A stretch of DNA of 64,000 bases from Paulinella micropora (GCA_009731375.1 BJOX01000045.1:338909-402908), one strand, 5' to 3'; positions 28,472 through 45,992 are shown, counted from the stretch's first letter. Numbers and translations: made by a program. Notes: a model not told the origin generated them from the letters alone.

Positions 28472-28600
28472 GGATAGATAGCTAGACACATAGTTGATAG
28501 ATAGATAGATAGATAGATCGATAGATAGATAGATAGATATACGCATCCAGAGACAAGGCCAGCTGCAGCGTAGACACCCACTACACACAACACACAAGAC
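28326..28600 (+). repeat. GATA tracts with an ACACATAGTTG core
   Basis: GATA tracts separated by AGACACATAGTTGATAG near 28416 and 28486, then about 55 bp of unique sequence. It is bounded on the left by the first copy of the CTACCCCACC core of the next array. Confidence 0.85.
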
Positions 28601-29385
28601 AGGGATAAGTGTTCATTTATCTCTACCCCACCGCGACCAGAAATCTATACATACATACATACATACATAAATACATAAATACATACATACATAGAAGGAT
28701 ATAAGTTATCTCTACCCCACCGGGGACCAGAAATCTATACATACATACATACAGACATACATACATACATACATACATGCATACATGCATACATACATAC
28801 ATACATACATACATACATACATACAAGGATAAGTGTTCATTTATCTCTACCCCACCGGGGACCAGAAATCTATACATACATACATACATACATACATACA
28901 TACAGGGATAAGTGTTCATTTATCTCTACCCCACCGCGACCAGAAATCTATACATACATACATACATACATACATACATACATACATACATACATACATA
29001 CATACATAAGTGTTCATTTATCTCCACCCCACCGGGCCCAGAAATCTATACATACATACACGCATACATACATACATACATACATACATACATACATACA
29101 TACATACAAGGATAAGTGTTATTTATCTTTACCCCACCGCGACCAGAAATCTATACATACATACATGCATACATACATACATACATACATACATACATAC
29201 ATACATACAAGGATAACGGCTCATTTATCTCTACCCCACCGGGACCAGAAATCTATACATACATACATACATACATACATACATACATACATACAAGGAT
29301 AAGGGCTCATTTATCCCTACCCCACCAGGACCAGAAATCTATATATACATACATACATACATACATACATGCATACATACATACA

Positions 29386-29415
<30 letters not shown>
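28601..29415 (+). repeat. Cassette array: 45-bp core with CATA tracts
   Basis: A core containing GTTCATTTATCTCTACCCC and ACCAGAAATCTATACATAC recurs at about 28612, 28700, 28838, 28915, 29012, 29117, 29221 and 29305. A ninth copy at 28321 is followed by GATA instead of CATA. Confidence 0.9.
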
Positions 29416-29416
<1 letters not shown>

Positions 29417-29522
29417 GACAAAGGGATAGCCAGACAGACATATTGATTGATAGTCAGACAGGCAGACAGATAGGGCCATGGGGTTAGATAGATAGATAGA
29501 TAGGTAGGTAGATAGATAGATG

Positions 29523-29553
<31 letters not shown>

Positions 29554-29566
29554 GGATAGATAGATG

Positions 29567-29625
<59 letters not shown>

Positions 29626-29696
29626 GGATAGATAGTTAGATAGTTAGATAGTTAGATAGATAGATAGATAGATAGATAGGTAGATAGGTAGGTAGG

Positions 29697-29766
<70 letters not shown>

Positions 29767-29847
29767 TATAGATAGATAGAAAGATAGAAAGATATAGATA
29801 GATATAGATAGATGAATATAGATAGATAGAGAGAGAGAGAAAGATAT

Positions 29848-29879
<32 letters not shown>

Positions 29880-29997
29880 GTAGATAGATAGATAGATAGA
29901 TAGACAGAGAGATAGATAGACAGATAGATAGATAGATAGACAGATAGATAGATAGACAGATAGATAGACAGATAGATAGACAGATATAGATCGATAG
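29416..29997 (+). repeat. GATA tract with CAGA, GTTA and GGTA variants
   Basis: About 65 bp of CAGACAG-rich sequence, then over 500 bp of GATA with variant blocks. Confidence 0.95.
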
Positions 29998-30275
29998 TGA
30001 CCTTGATCCCAAGCTTCACGTTGGCTACAGCAGATGCAACTTGCGGCTGCACCTATACCATACCATACCATAACATAACATACCATACCATACCATACCA
30101 TACCATGTTATAATTCAAGCGAATCACCCTCTCAGTGCCACCTGAGCCCGGTACAGAGACAACCCCTCTGCGCATCGAGATGGACCGCTGTTGCGTGCAC
30201 TTTGGTCTGCTACTTGATAATCATCAAGTAATGCCGCTTAGTGAGTTGGGGTATCCCGGCGGAATAGTTATACTA
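29998..30275. other. Unique segments around a short ACCAT tract
   Basis: Unique 29998-30052, an ACCAT pentanucleotide tract (30053-30105), then unique 30106-30275. No coding potential is recognised. A 93-codon frame continues into family F. Confidence 0.6.
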
Positions 30276-30414
30276 GTATATTATGCGGCTAGTCACAAAT
30301 TTGACGTGTTTTGCGGGCGAGCCGGGCCGGCGAGCCCAAAAAACACGTCAAATTTGGCGCGCCGCATATGTAGTTTTATCGGTAACCTGACCACACTTTG
30401 TGGAGGTGACCGAT
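30276..30414 (+). repeat. Dispersed family F, copy 2, with long hairpin
   Basis: It matches 2039-2182. Hairpin arms lie at 30297-30318 and 30334-30355, with two mismatches of 22 and the same GC-rich loop. It is embedded between ACCAT tracts, whereas copy 1 lies in unique sequence. Confidence 0.75.
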
Positions 30415-31130
30415 AACATAACATACCATACCATACCATACCATGCCATACCATACCATACCATACCATACCATACCATACCATACCATCCATACCATAC
30501 CATACCATACCATACCATACCATACCATACCATACCATACCATACCATAACATGACATAACATAACATAACATAACATGACATAACATGACATAACATAA
30601 CATGACATAACATAACATAACATAACGTAACATAACATGACATAACATAACATAACATAACATGACATAACATGACATAACATGACATAACATGACATAA
30701 CATGACATAACATAACATAACATAACATAACATGACATAACATGACATGACATAACATAACATAACATGAAATAACATAACATAACATGACATAACATAA
30801 CATAACATAACATGACATAACATGACATAACATAACATGGCATAACATAACATAACATAACATAACATGACATGACATGACATAACATAACATAACATAA
30901 CACAACATAACATGACATGACATGACATAACATAACATAACATAACATAACACAACATAACATAACATAACATGACATAACATAACATAATATAACATAG
31001 CATAACATAACATGACATAACATAACATAACATAACACAACATGACATAACATAACATAACATAACATAACATAACATAACATGACATAACATAACATAC
31101 AACATGACATAACATAACATGACATGACAT
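30415..31130 (+). repeat. Pentanucleotide array: ACCAT then ACATA/ACATG
   Basis: CATAC-type units (30420-30549) change to CATAA with CATGA interspersed (30550-31130). The irregular mixture of two units that differ by one base suggests longer-period duplication. Confidence 0.95.
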
Positions 31131-31269
31131 GACCGTGAATCTTAGCCCCCGGCCCGTCCCGGACGGGACAAAAAGGAAACAGTCGCTGTCCGGCGCTGGC
31201 GTCATTATTTGCGCGCTGCCGCAAGGATGACTTTGGCCGCAGACAATTGGACAGGTACAAGACTATAAA
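31131..31269. other. Unique GC-rich segment
   Basis: It contains a perfect palindrome-like CCCGTCCCGGACGGG near 31152. No frame or family is recognised. Confidence 0.5.
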
Positions 31270-31448
31270 GAAACACACATACACATACATACGTACTTAT
31301 ACTTATACATATGCATATACATATACATATCGATAATGTAGATATAGATATAGATATAGATATAGATATAGATATACATGTACATGTACGTACATGTACA
31401 TGTACATGTACATGTACATAAACATATACATACGCATACGCATACACG

Positions 31449-31480
<32 letters not shown>

Positions 31481-31515
31481 TGCACATGCACATGCACATG
31501 CACATGCACATGCAC

Positions 31516-31552
<37 letters not shown>

Positions 31553-31563
31553 TATACATATAC

Positions 31564-31612
<49 letters not shown>

Positions 31613-31769
31613 TACGCATGCACATGCACATGCACATGCACATACACATGCACATACACATACACATACACATACACATACTCTCAGACATACACATACT
31701 CTCAGACATACACATACACATACACATACACATACAGATACACGTACACATACACATACACATACTCTC

Positions 31770-31830
<61 letters not shown>

Positions 31831-31925
31831 TGCACATGCACATGCACATGCACATACACCTACACCTACACCTACACCTACACCTACTCCTACACCTACA
31901 CCTACACATACACCTACACCTACAC

Positions 31926-31962
<37 letters not shown>

Positions 31963-32015
31963 TACACGTACACGTACACGTACACATACACGTACACATA
32001 CACGTACATGTACAC

Positions 32016-32064
<49 letters not shown>

Positions 32065-32152
32065 TACTTTCACACATACTTTCACACATGCACATACAAA
32101 TACTCTCAGACATACACATACGCATACACATACACATACACATACACATACC
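31270..32152 (+). repeat. CATACA, CATATA, CATGTA and CACCTA hexanucleotide array
   Basis: Mostly ACATAC units, with homogeneous variant blocks such as ATGCAC, CACCTA (31857-31925) and CGTACA (31970-32005), and ACTCTCAGACATAC interruptions at 31679, 31697 and 32101. Confidence 0.95.
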
Positions 32153-32248
32153 TTACAAGTCCAACGCGCTTCATCCTCGCAAGACGCACAGTCGCAAAAG
32201 CTGATAGTATATATATATATATATATATATTAGATAGATAGAAAGATG

Positions 32249-32286
<38 letters not shown>

Positions 32287-32319
32287 AGGAAGGACGGATG
32301 GATGGATAGATAGACAGAC

Positions 32320-32396
<77 letters not shown>

Positions 32397-32489
32397 CATT
32401 ACGTCCTCGCAAGACGTACAGTCGCAAAATCTGACAGTATGAAAATATATAGATAGATAGATAGTAGATAGTAGATTGGTAGATAGATG

Positions 32490-32523
<34 letters not shown>

Positions 32524-32524
32524 C

Positions 32525-32595
<71 letters not shown>

Positions 32596-32608
32596 GGATG
32601 GATAGATG

Positions 32609-32684
<76 letters not shown>

Positions 32685-32690
32685 TCCAAG
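32153..32690 (+). repeat. GATA tracts with two 40-bp cores
   Basis: A core containing TCCTCGCAAGACG and CAGTCGCAAAA lies at about 32173 and 32404. GATA tracts with GGAA, GACA and GATG variants follow each. Confidence 0.9.
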
Positions 32691-32712
32691 TACCCGTCGT
32701 TGAGTTTTTTTA

Positions 32713-32757
<45 letters not shown>

Positions 32758-33112
32758 TATATACATACATATATACACACACACACACACAGACACACAC
32801 AGACACACACACACATACACAGACACACAGACACACACACCACACACACACCACACACACACACACATATATATACATATATATATAATATCATATATGT
32901 ATATATATATATATTATATATAATATATATATATATATACATCTTATATATATAAAAATATATGTGCATCTTATATACATATATATATATGTAATATATA
33001 TGTAATATATATATATATATACATCTTTATATATATATATAAGATGCATGTAATCTTATATAAATATATATATATATATATACATATCTATACATACATA
33101 CATACATATATA
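32691..33112 (+). repeat. TA and CA tracts
   Basis: It starts with core D fragment ACCCGTCGTTGAGTTTTT, then TA, CA with CAGA interruptions (32773-32866) and a long degenerate TA tract. Confidence 0.9.
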
Positions 33113-33510
33113 TCTAAACCCTATTAACCGTCATTGAGTTTGTAGTCCTGTATGTCACATCCATTATTACATACGAAATATATACATATCTATACATACA
33201 TACATATATCTTACCCCTATTACCCGTCGTTGAAATTGTAGTCCTGTATGTCACATCCATTATTACATACGAAATATATACATATCTATACATATATACA
33301 TACATACATACATCTAATCCCAATAACCCGTCGTTGAAATTGTAGTCCTGTATGTCACATCCATTATTACATATGAAATATATACATAATACATACATAC
33401 ATCTATCTAACCTCTATTACCCGTCGTTGAGTTTTTAGATATATACATACATACATATATCTAACCATTATTACATACGAAATCTCTCTTGCCATCGGGA
33501 AATTTCAATG

Positions 33511-33565
<55 letters not shown>

Positions 33566-33779
33566 TATATGTATACATGCATAGGTTTTCTTGATTGTTT
33601 TCCGTCTTTTGAATATATATACATATATGTATACATGCATAGGTTTTCTTGATCGATTACCCGTCGTTGAGTTTGTAGTCCTGGACGTCACATCCATTAT
33701 TACATACGAAGTCTCTCTTGCCATCAGGAAACTTCAATAAGCTTTCAAACGAAGGCAAACGATCAAGAAAACCTAAATA

Positions 33780-33818
<39 letters not shown>

Positions 33819-33872
33819 GAAAATTTCAATGAGCTTTCAAAAGACGGCAAACGATCTAGAAAACCTATGCAT

Positions 33873-33948
<76 letters not shown>

Positions 33949-34060
33949 TGTGAAGATGCGTCAGTGCATATGAATATTATATATATATATGTATATAATA
34001 TATATATATATATATCTTCAGACACATTTTCGCACTAGCAAGTTAGGGAGCAGGGATCCT
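33113..34060. repeat. Core D cassettes with TA, CATA and CA tracts
   Basis: A core containing CCCGTCGTTGA, TGTAGTCCTG, TCACATCCATTATTACATAC and GAAAT occurs near 33120, 33213, 33318, 33420 (short) and 33658. An adjoining portion (CTTGCCATCGGGAAATTTCA and AACGATCAAGAAAACCTA) lies near 33486, 33718 and 33820, with CATAGGTTTTCTTGAT in the opposite orientation near 33580 and 33641. Confidence 0.85.
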
Positions 34061-34068
34061 ATGTAGAT

Positions 34069-34131
<63 letters not shown>

Positions 34132-34136
34132 TAGAT

Positions 34137-34179
<43 letters not shown>

Positions 34180-34211
34180 TAGATATAGATATAGATAGAT
34201 AGATAGATAGG

Positions 34212-34253
<42 letters not shown>

Positions 34254-34268
34254 TAGATAGATATAGAT

Positions 34269-34327
<59 letters not shown>

Positions 34328-34373
34328 CATAGATAGAATATAGATAGACAGATAGATAGACAGATAGATAGAC

Positions 34374-34454
<81 letters not shown>

Positions 34455-34614
34455 TCGGGATAAGACGCATAATATTGCTTGATCCCCTATTCTTTATATC
34501 AATATATCTATATATCTATCTATCTACGTATCTATCTATGTATCTATCTATCTATCTATCTATCTTTCCCCTTATCTCCCACGTTGCTTAATTGTTCATA
34601 TTTCAATAAATATA
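34061..34614 (+). repeat. GATA tract, unique segment, CTAT tract
   Basis: GATA/GATATA at 34066-34453, about 45 bp unique, CTAT at 34497-34564, then unique 34565-34610. Confidence 0.9.
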
Positions 34615-35685
<1,071 letters not shown>

Positions 35686-35691
35686 CCATCG

Positions 35692-35763
<72 letters not shown>

Positions 35764-35874
35764 GTCTATCTATCTATCTATTCTACTGAAAGCACAGTGC
35801 TGCGATTTCCCGATGACCAGCGAAATTTCGTATATCTTATATGTATATGCGTGTATATGTATATGTACATGTTT

Positions 35875-35949
<75 letters not shown>

Positions 35950-35966
35950 CCAGCCTACCTACCTAC

Positions 35967-36040
<74 letters not shown>
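35686..36040 (+). repeat. CTAT tracts with core D fragment
   Basis: CTAT on either side of 35783-35875, which holds GATTTCCCGATGACCAGCGA, a reverse-oriented relative of core D, and a short TATATG patch. Confidence 0.9.
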
Positions 36041-37440
<1,400 letters not shown>

Positions 37441-38465
37441 TACGTATGTATGTATGTATGTATGTATGTATGTATGCATGTATGTATGTATGTATGTATG
37501 TATGTATGTATGTCAGTTGCGACGTTGCTCTGCAATGTATGTATGCATGCATGTATGTATATATGTATGTGTATGTATGTATGTATGTATGTATACCAAA
37601 TGCGACGTTGCTCTGCATGCGTGCGCATGTATGTATGTATATATGTATGTATTTATGTATGTATGTATTCATGTATGTATACCAAACGCGACGTTGCTCT
37701 GCATGCGTGCGCATGTATGTATGTATGTATGTATGTATGTATGTATGTATGTATGTATGCATGTATGTATGTATGTTTGTATGTATAAAAAATGCGACGT
37801 TGCTCTGCATGCGTGCGCATGTATGTATGTATTGTATGTATGTATGTATGCATGCATGTATGTATGTATGTATGTATGTATGTATGTATGTATGCATGTA
37901 TGTATGCATGCATGTATGTATGTATGTATGTATGTATGTATGTATGAATGGATGCATGTATGTATGTATGTATGTATGTATGTACGTATTGTATGTATGT
38001 ATGTATGTATGTATGTATGTATGTATGTATGTATGTATGTATACCAAATGCAACATTGTTTTGCATGCGTGCGCACTCTTGCGGATCATACTTGTATGTA
38101 TGTATGTATGTATGTATGTATGTATGTATACCAAATGCGACGTTGCTCTGCATGCGTGCGCATGTATGTATGTATGTATGTATGTATGTATGTATGTATG
38201 TATGTATGCATGTATGCATGTATACAAAATGTGAGGTTGCTCTGCATGCGTGCGCATGTATGTATGTATTGTATGTATGTATGCATGCATGCATGTATGT
38301 ATGTATGTATGTATTGTATGTATGTATGTATGTATGTATGTATATATGTATGTTTGTATGTATGTATTGTACGCATTGTATGTATGTATGTATGTATGTA
38401 TGTATGTATACCAAATGCAACATTGTTTTGCATGCGTGCGCACTCTTGCGGTTCATCTTGACGCA
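37441..38465 (+). repeat. Cassette array: 35-bp core with TATG tracts, eight units
   Basis: A core containing CAAATGCGACGTTGCTCTGC and ATGCGTGCGCATG recurs near 37515, 37598, 37683, 37791, 38046, 38134, 38226 and 38413. The fifth and eighth share a variant (CAACATTGTTTTGC) with an added CACTCTTGCGG tail, so this pair descends from a later block duplication. Confidence 0.9.
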
Positions 38466-38750
38466 GTCCCTACATACATACATACATACATACATACATA
38501 CATACATACATACATTCATACATACATACATACATACATGCATGCATACATGCATGCATACATGCATGCATACATGCATGCATACATACATACATACATA
38601 CATACGCACGCATGCAGAGCAACGTCGCATTTGGTATTCATACATACATACATACATACACACATACACATACATACATACATACATACATATATACATA
38701 CATACATACGTACATACATCTTGTGGCTTATCCTGACGCAGTTCCTATAT
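38466..38750 (-). repeat. CATA tract with one inverted core
   Basis: The same core in reverse complement at 38606-38637 (GCAGAGCAACGTCGCATTTG) lies within CATA repeat, complementary to the preceding TATG array. Confidence 0.9.
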
Positions 38751-38864
38751 GTATAAATAGATAAAGATAGATAGATAGATAGGTAGATAGACAGATAGAT
38801 AGACAGATAGATAGACAGATAGATAGATAGATAGATAGATAGATAGTAGATAGATAGATGGAGC

Positions 38865-38947
<83 letters not shown>

Positions 38948-39014
38948 GGATAGATAGATAGATATATCCCTTATTTACCAGCTTTCAAGCTCCATGATTG
39001 GCAAAAAAGTATAT

Positions 39015-39049
<35 letters not shown>

Positions 39050-39076
39050 CAGGTAGACAGATAGGTAGATAGGTAG

Positions 39077-39128
<52 letters not shown>

Positions 39129-39216
39129 ATGGATAGATAGATAGATAGATGGATAGATATATCCCTTATTTACCAGCTTGAGCTCCATGATTGGCAAGAG
39201 GGTAGATAGATAGATT

Positions 39217-39267
<51 letters not shown>

Positions 39268-39374
39268 CCCTTATTTCCATGATCAAGATATCGTCTTTGA
39301 AGTTGTTGGCAAGAGGGTAGGTAGGTAGGTAGGTAGGTAGGTAGGTAGATAGATAGAAAGATAGATAGATAGAC

Positions 39375-39470
<96 letters not shown>

Positions 39471-39497
39471 GAATGGATAGATAGATGAATAGTAGAC

Positions 39498-39564
<67 letters not shown>

Positions 39565-39588
39565 TAGATAGATAGGTAGGTAGGTAGG

Positions 39589-39637
<49 letters not shown>

Positions 39638-39714
39638 CACTTACTCAGCAGTTTGAGTTCCATGATGAGTATATCATCTTCAAAGTTGCTGGCAAGAGGG
39701 TAATCACATGAAAT

Positions 39715-39789
<75 letters not shown>
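38751..39789 (+). repeat. Core H cassettes with GATA tracts
   Basis: GATA tracts contain the core near 38966, 39160, 39268 and 39638. The shared part reads CCTTATTTACCAGC or CACTTACTCAGCAG, GAGTTCCATGAT, and TTGGCAAGAGGGTA. The last copy is the fullest (ATCATCTTCAAAGTTGCTGG). Confidence 0.85.
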
Positions 39790-39792
<3 letters not shown>

Positions 39793-40338
39793 GAGATATC
39801 GACTAATGTCAGAAAAAAGGAGCTTCTGATTTCGTCAACCAAGGAAGTCTGTAAAGTATTGACCCGATGCCCAGCTAAGCCGTGATGTTTGCACGGAAGG
39901 GACTGATACAGGCGATACCAAAGCTCCCTAGTACCAGGCGGGGCCAGGGCTCGTTCCATAAAGCGCCCCTTGCAGAACGAGCTCCCACCTCCATTACAGA
40001 GGGCCCAGTAAGCAGATGGAGTTTCGAGACTGTCGACAGTCTAGTATAAACCGACAGAGCACTGTGGGTTTTATTCCGGGCTCAACAAGCGAGAAAGGGC
40101 ACCCTGAGGGAACAGGATTGTGCTTCCCGTCGCTATTTCGGCATGTGACTTATAGGCGTATGGCTAGGCACACATAAGGCACCCCACCACGGGCCCAGCA
40201 CACCCACACCATCCCCTAATTCTCTGTCTGTCGACAGATGGCACCCATTTCAAAAAAACCAAGCCCAAGGGAGGGTCAGTGACACCTCAAGTGGCCTTGG
40301 TTCACTTCGTGGAGTAAGTGATGAGATCAACTGATGAG

Positions 40339-40339
<1 letters not shown>
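39790..40339 (+). mobile_element. Dispersed family B, copy 3 (full length)
   Basis: The best complete single copy (550 bp). It starts GATGAGATATCGAC and ends ATCAACTGATGAGA, so GATGAGA stands at both ends, inside GATA repeat. The central palindrome is GACTGTCGACAGTC. No coding frame. Confidence 0.8.
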
Positions 40340-40870
<531 letters not shown>

Positions 40871-41010
40871 TTACCAAAGGACGGTAGTAACCTAATAGGT
40901 TTTATCTATACAGTATAATAGTTATATGTATGATTTCATGTATATATAATGTATGATGACAAAAGGATAGTCTCCCACTCTACGTCATGAGAGGACGATA
41001 GAGTGCATAC

Positions 41011-41072
<62 letters not shown>

Positions 41073-41423
41073 GTATATATATATGTATATATATATATAT
41101 TAGAGGAAGAGAGAGAGAGAGAGATATATATATATGTGCATATATATATAAATATAAATATATATATATATATTATATATATATATATATTTATAAATAT
41201 ATATATAGTTGTATATATATGTATAGCAAGTATATGTATGTGTATATAAAGTTGTTGGCAAAAGGGTAATCGCCTTTACTCCACGTTACCAAAGGACGGT
41301 AGTAACCTAATAGATTTATCTATTTGTATATGCATAGTTATATGTATGATTACATGTATATATAATGTATCATGGCAACAGGATAGTCTCCCACTCTACG
41401 TCATGAGAGTACGACATACGTAT

Positions 41424-41471
<48 letters not shown>

Positions 41472-41760
41472 ATATATATATGTACATATATATATATAAG
41501 TTGTATGTATGTTATATTGTATGTGTACATGTATAGTAAGTATATGTATGTGTATATAAATTGTTGGCAAGAGGGTAATCGCGTAGTAACCTTATAGGTT
41601 TTATCTATTTGCATATGTATAGTTATATGTATGATTATATGTATAAATTATGTTAGGACGGTAGTAACCTAAATGTGCTATACACATATACACATATACA
41701 TATACATACAACTGTACATACATATATATATATACATATATATATGTATATTATATACAA

Positions 41761-41798
<38 letters not shown>

Positions 41799-42185
41799 CT
41801 GTATATGTATAGTTATACGTATGATTATATGTATAAATTATGTAAGGACGGTAGTAACCTAAATGTGCTATACACATATACATATACATACAACTATATA
41901 TATATATATGTATATATATATGTATATATATATACATATATATATACATATATATATATATATACATATATATATAATATATATATATATATACAACTAT
42001 ACACATATACATATACATATACATAAAACTATACATATACATATACATACATATACACACGTACATATATACACATACATATATACACATACATATATAC
42101 ACATACATATATACACATACATATATACACATACACATACATACTGCACGTCAACCAAGGGACGGTAGTAACCTTATGTTTATCT
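40871..42185 (+). repeat. Core H cassettes with TA and hexanucleotide tracts
   Basis: The extended part of core H (TACTCCACGTTACCAAAGG, ACGGTAGTAACCTAATAG) appears near 40862 and 41278, then in shorter forms near 41590, 41655, 41847 and 42158, now separated by TA, TATG and CATATA tracts. TCTCCCACTCTACGTCATGA is part of the unit at 40970 and 41388. Confidence 0.85.
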
Positions 42186-42346
42186 ATGTGTATATGTGTG
42201 TGTATATGTATATGTCTATGCATGTACAATGTATGCATATGTATATGTATATGTGTATGTGTGTGTATATGCATATGTATATGTAACCTTATGATTATCT
42301 ATGTGTATATGTGTGTGTATATGTATATGTCTATGCATGTACAATG

Positions 42347-42415
<69 letters not shown>

Positions 42416-42655
42416 GTATATGTATATGTATGTATGTGTATATGTATATGTATATATGTATATGTATATGTATATATGTATATTCATATGTACATGTATA
42501 AGTATATGTATAAGTAGATGTATATGTATATGTATATGTACATGTATACGTACATGCATATGTATATGTATATATGTATGCGCCTGTTTATCTATACCTA
42601 TACGTATATGCATATGCATATACAGGTGTAGATGTATATGTAGATGTATCTCCTC
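42186..42655 (+). repeat. TATATG array
   Basis: Two copies of a 100-bp block starting AACCTTATG (near 42170 and 42286), then TATATG with CATATG, TAAGTA and TAGATG variants. Confidence 0.9.
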
Positions 42656-42697
42656 CCATAATGAAAGACCACATCTTGCCTTCACACCTCCTCAGCG

Positions 42698-42748
<51 letters not shown>

Positions 42749-42794
42749 CATGTATGTATATAAGACCACATCTTGCCTTCACCCCTCCTCATTG

Positions 42795-42837
<43 letters not shown>

Positions 42838-42889
42838 CTTGTGTATGTATGTATATAAGACCACTTCTTGCCTTCACCCCTCCTCAGCG

Positions 42890-42927
<38 letters not shown>

Positions 42928-42960
42928 ATACATAAATATATATATATATATATATAAATA
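42656..42960 (+). repeat. Core I cassettes with TA tracts, three units
   Basis: A core containing GACCACATCTTGCCTTCAC and CCTCCTCAGCGTTATA begins near 42667, 42762 and 42858, with TA then TATG tracts between. Confidence 0.9.
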
Positions 42961-43004
42961 ATATGTATATTGTATATTATATATTTACATATATATCTAT
43001 ATCT

Positions 43005-43059
<55 letters not shown>

Positions 43060-43273
43060 TATATATATATAATATATACATATATAGATACATACATACA
43101 TACATATATATTATATATATATATATAAAACCTGTTTTGGTACATGTACACATACACGCATATATATATGTATATATATATATATGTATATATATGTATA
43201 TACAAATATATAATATAAAAAATATATATATATTTATATATATATATATAATATCAAAAATATATATACATAC

Positions 43274-43307
<34 letters not shown>

Positions 43308-43424
43308 TATAACATGTTTTGGTACATGTACACATACACGTATACATGCATATATATATAATATATATATATATGTATTTATTAATATATACGTATATAT
43401 ATATATATGTATTACATATATACG

Positions 43425-43484
<60 letters not shown>

Positions 43485-43495
43485 GATGATGTACT
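42961..43495 (+). repeat. TA tracts with a two-copy core
   Basis: GTTTTGGTACATGTACACAT occurs near 43133 and 43315 in degenerate TA repeat with GATATA and CA patches. Confidence 0.9.
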
Positions 43496-44850
43496 AGTAC
43501 CTACTCCCATGATAGGAGCCCACATCTTGCCTTCCTCTCCCTCATAGTAAGCGCCTACATCACATACATACATACATACATACATACATCTTACATCACA
43601 TCACATCACATTATATCACACATCACATCATATCATATCACATCACATCACATCAAATCACATCACATCAAATCACATCACATCACATACATCATATACA
43701 TATATATACATACATACGTACATACATACATGCATCTTGCCTTCCTCTCCCTCATAGTAAGCGCCTACATCACATACATACATACATACATACATCTTAC
43801 ATCACATCACATCACATTATATCATATCATATCATATCACATCATATCACATCACATCACATCACATCACATCACATACATACATACACATACATACATA
43901 CATACATACATACATAAATCTTGCCTTCCTCGCCCTCATAGTAAGCGCCTACATCACATACATCACATACATACACACATCTTACATCACATCACATCAC
44001 ATTATATCAAATCAGATCATATCATATCACATCACATCACATCACATCACATCACATACATATACATACATATACATACATACATACATACATACATACA
44101 TACATCTTGCCTTCCTCGCCCTCATAGTAAGCGCCTACATCACATACATACATACATACATACATCTTACATCACATCACATCACATTAGATTATATCAC
44201 ACATCACATCACATCACATCAAATCACATCACATCACATCACATACATCACATCACATCACATACATCACATACATACATATACATACATACACATACAT
44301 ACATACATACATCTTGCCTTCCTCGCCCTCATAGTAAGCGCCTACATCACATACATACATACATACATCTTACATCACATCACATCACATTATATCACAC
44401 ATCACATCACATCACACATCACACATCACATCACACATCACATCACACATCACATCACACATCACATCACACATCACATCACATCACATCACATCACATT
44501 ACATACACCATATAAATACATACATATACATACATACGTATATACAAATACATACATACATACATACATACATACATACTACATACGTACGTACGTACGT
44601 ACATACATCTTGCCTTCCTCACCCTCACAGTAAGCGCCTACATCACATACATACATACATACATACAAATAAATACATACATACATACATACATACATAC
44701 ATACATTCATCTTGCCTTCCTCTCCCTCATAGTAAGCGCCTACATCACATATATACATACATACATACAAATACATACATACATACATACATACATACAT
44801 TCATCTTGCCTTCCTCTCCCTCATAGTAAGCGCCTACATCACATACATAA
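43496..44850 (+). repeat. Core I-prime cassettes with CATA and CATCA tracts, eight units
   Basis: A core containing CATCTTGCCTTCCTCTCCC and ATAGTAAGCGCCTACATCAC recurs near 43521, 43733, 43916, 44103, 44311, 44607, 44709 and 44805. The first five are followed by CATA then ACATC pentanucleotide repeat, the last three by CATA only. The shared CACATCTTGCCTTC links it to core I. Confidence 0.9.
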
Positions 44851-45075
44851 TACATACGTACACACATACATACATACATACATACATACATACATACATA
44901 CATGCATGTATACATACATACATGCATACATGCATGCATGCATACATACACTCATACATACATGCATACATGCATGCATGCATACATACACTCATACATA
45001 GATGCATACATACATACATACATACATACATAGATACATAGATACATAGATACATACATACATACCTATGTTTTT
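44851..45075 (+). repeat. CATA microsatellite with GCATG and CTCATA variants
   Basis: CATA tract containing two copies of a 45-bp block (ACATGCATACATGCATGCAT then ACACTCATACATA) near 44918 and 44961. Confidence 0.95.
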
Positions 45076-45148
45076 TTGTCCGTCGTGGTTCAAGTTTAAG
45101 TTATGTCCTATAAAGGGGGACATCACCGTATATACATACATACATACA

Positions 45149-45184
<36 letters not shown>

Positions 45185-45267
45185 TACATATATATCTATA
45201 TGTATATATATATATGTTATATATACATATATATGTATGTATATATATATATGTATATACATGTTTC

Positions 45268-45315
<48 letters not shown>

Positions 45316-45360
45316 CATATGTTCAAGTTTAAGTTATGTCCTATAAGGGGGACATCACCG

Positions 45361-45392
<32 letters not shown>

Positions 45393-45528
45393 GGTGTGTG
45401 TGTGTGTATTTTCAATTTTAAGTTATGTCCTATAAGGGGGACATCACCGTATACACACACACACATACACACACACATGTATATATGTATATATATATAT
45501 ATAATATGTGTATATATATACATATATG

Positions 45529-45576
<48 letters not shown>

Positions 45577-45610
45577 GTTTAAGTTATGTCCTATAAGGGG
45601 CATATCACCG

Positions 45611-45643
<33 letters not shown>

Positions 45644-45664
45644 TTTCATATATATATATATATG

Positions 45665-45752
<88 letters not shown>

Positions 45753-45863
45753 TATATATATATATATANNNNNNNNNNNNNNNNNNNNNNNNNNNNNNNN
45801 NNNNNNNNNNNNNNNNNNNNNNNNNNNNNNNNNNNNNNNNNNNNNNNNNNNNNNNNNNNNNNN

Positions 45864-45941
<78 letters not shown>

Positions 45942-45992
45942 TATAATATATTCAAGTTTAAGTTATGACCTGTAGGAGGGACATCACAGTGT

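Noticed and set aside
30135-30416. 93-codon frame shared in part with 2045-2416
   Set aside because: The shared peptide (KFDVFCGRAGPASP) is a translation of the family F hairpin, which is conserved as DNA structure and not as protein.
39790-40339. Family B as a definite LTR
   Set aside because: TATAAA and AATAAAA-like words are present but on a 550-bp sequence in AT-rich surroundings they are expected by chance. TG/CA ends and a paired LTR with internal region are missing.
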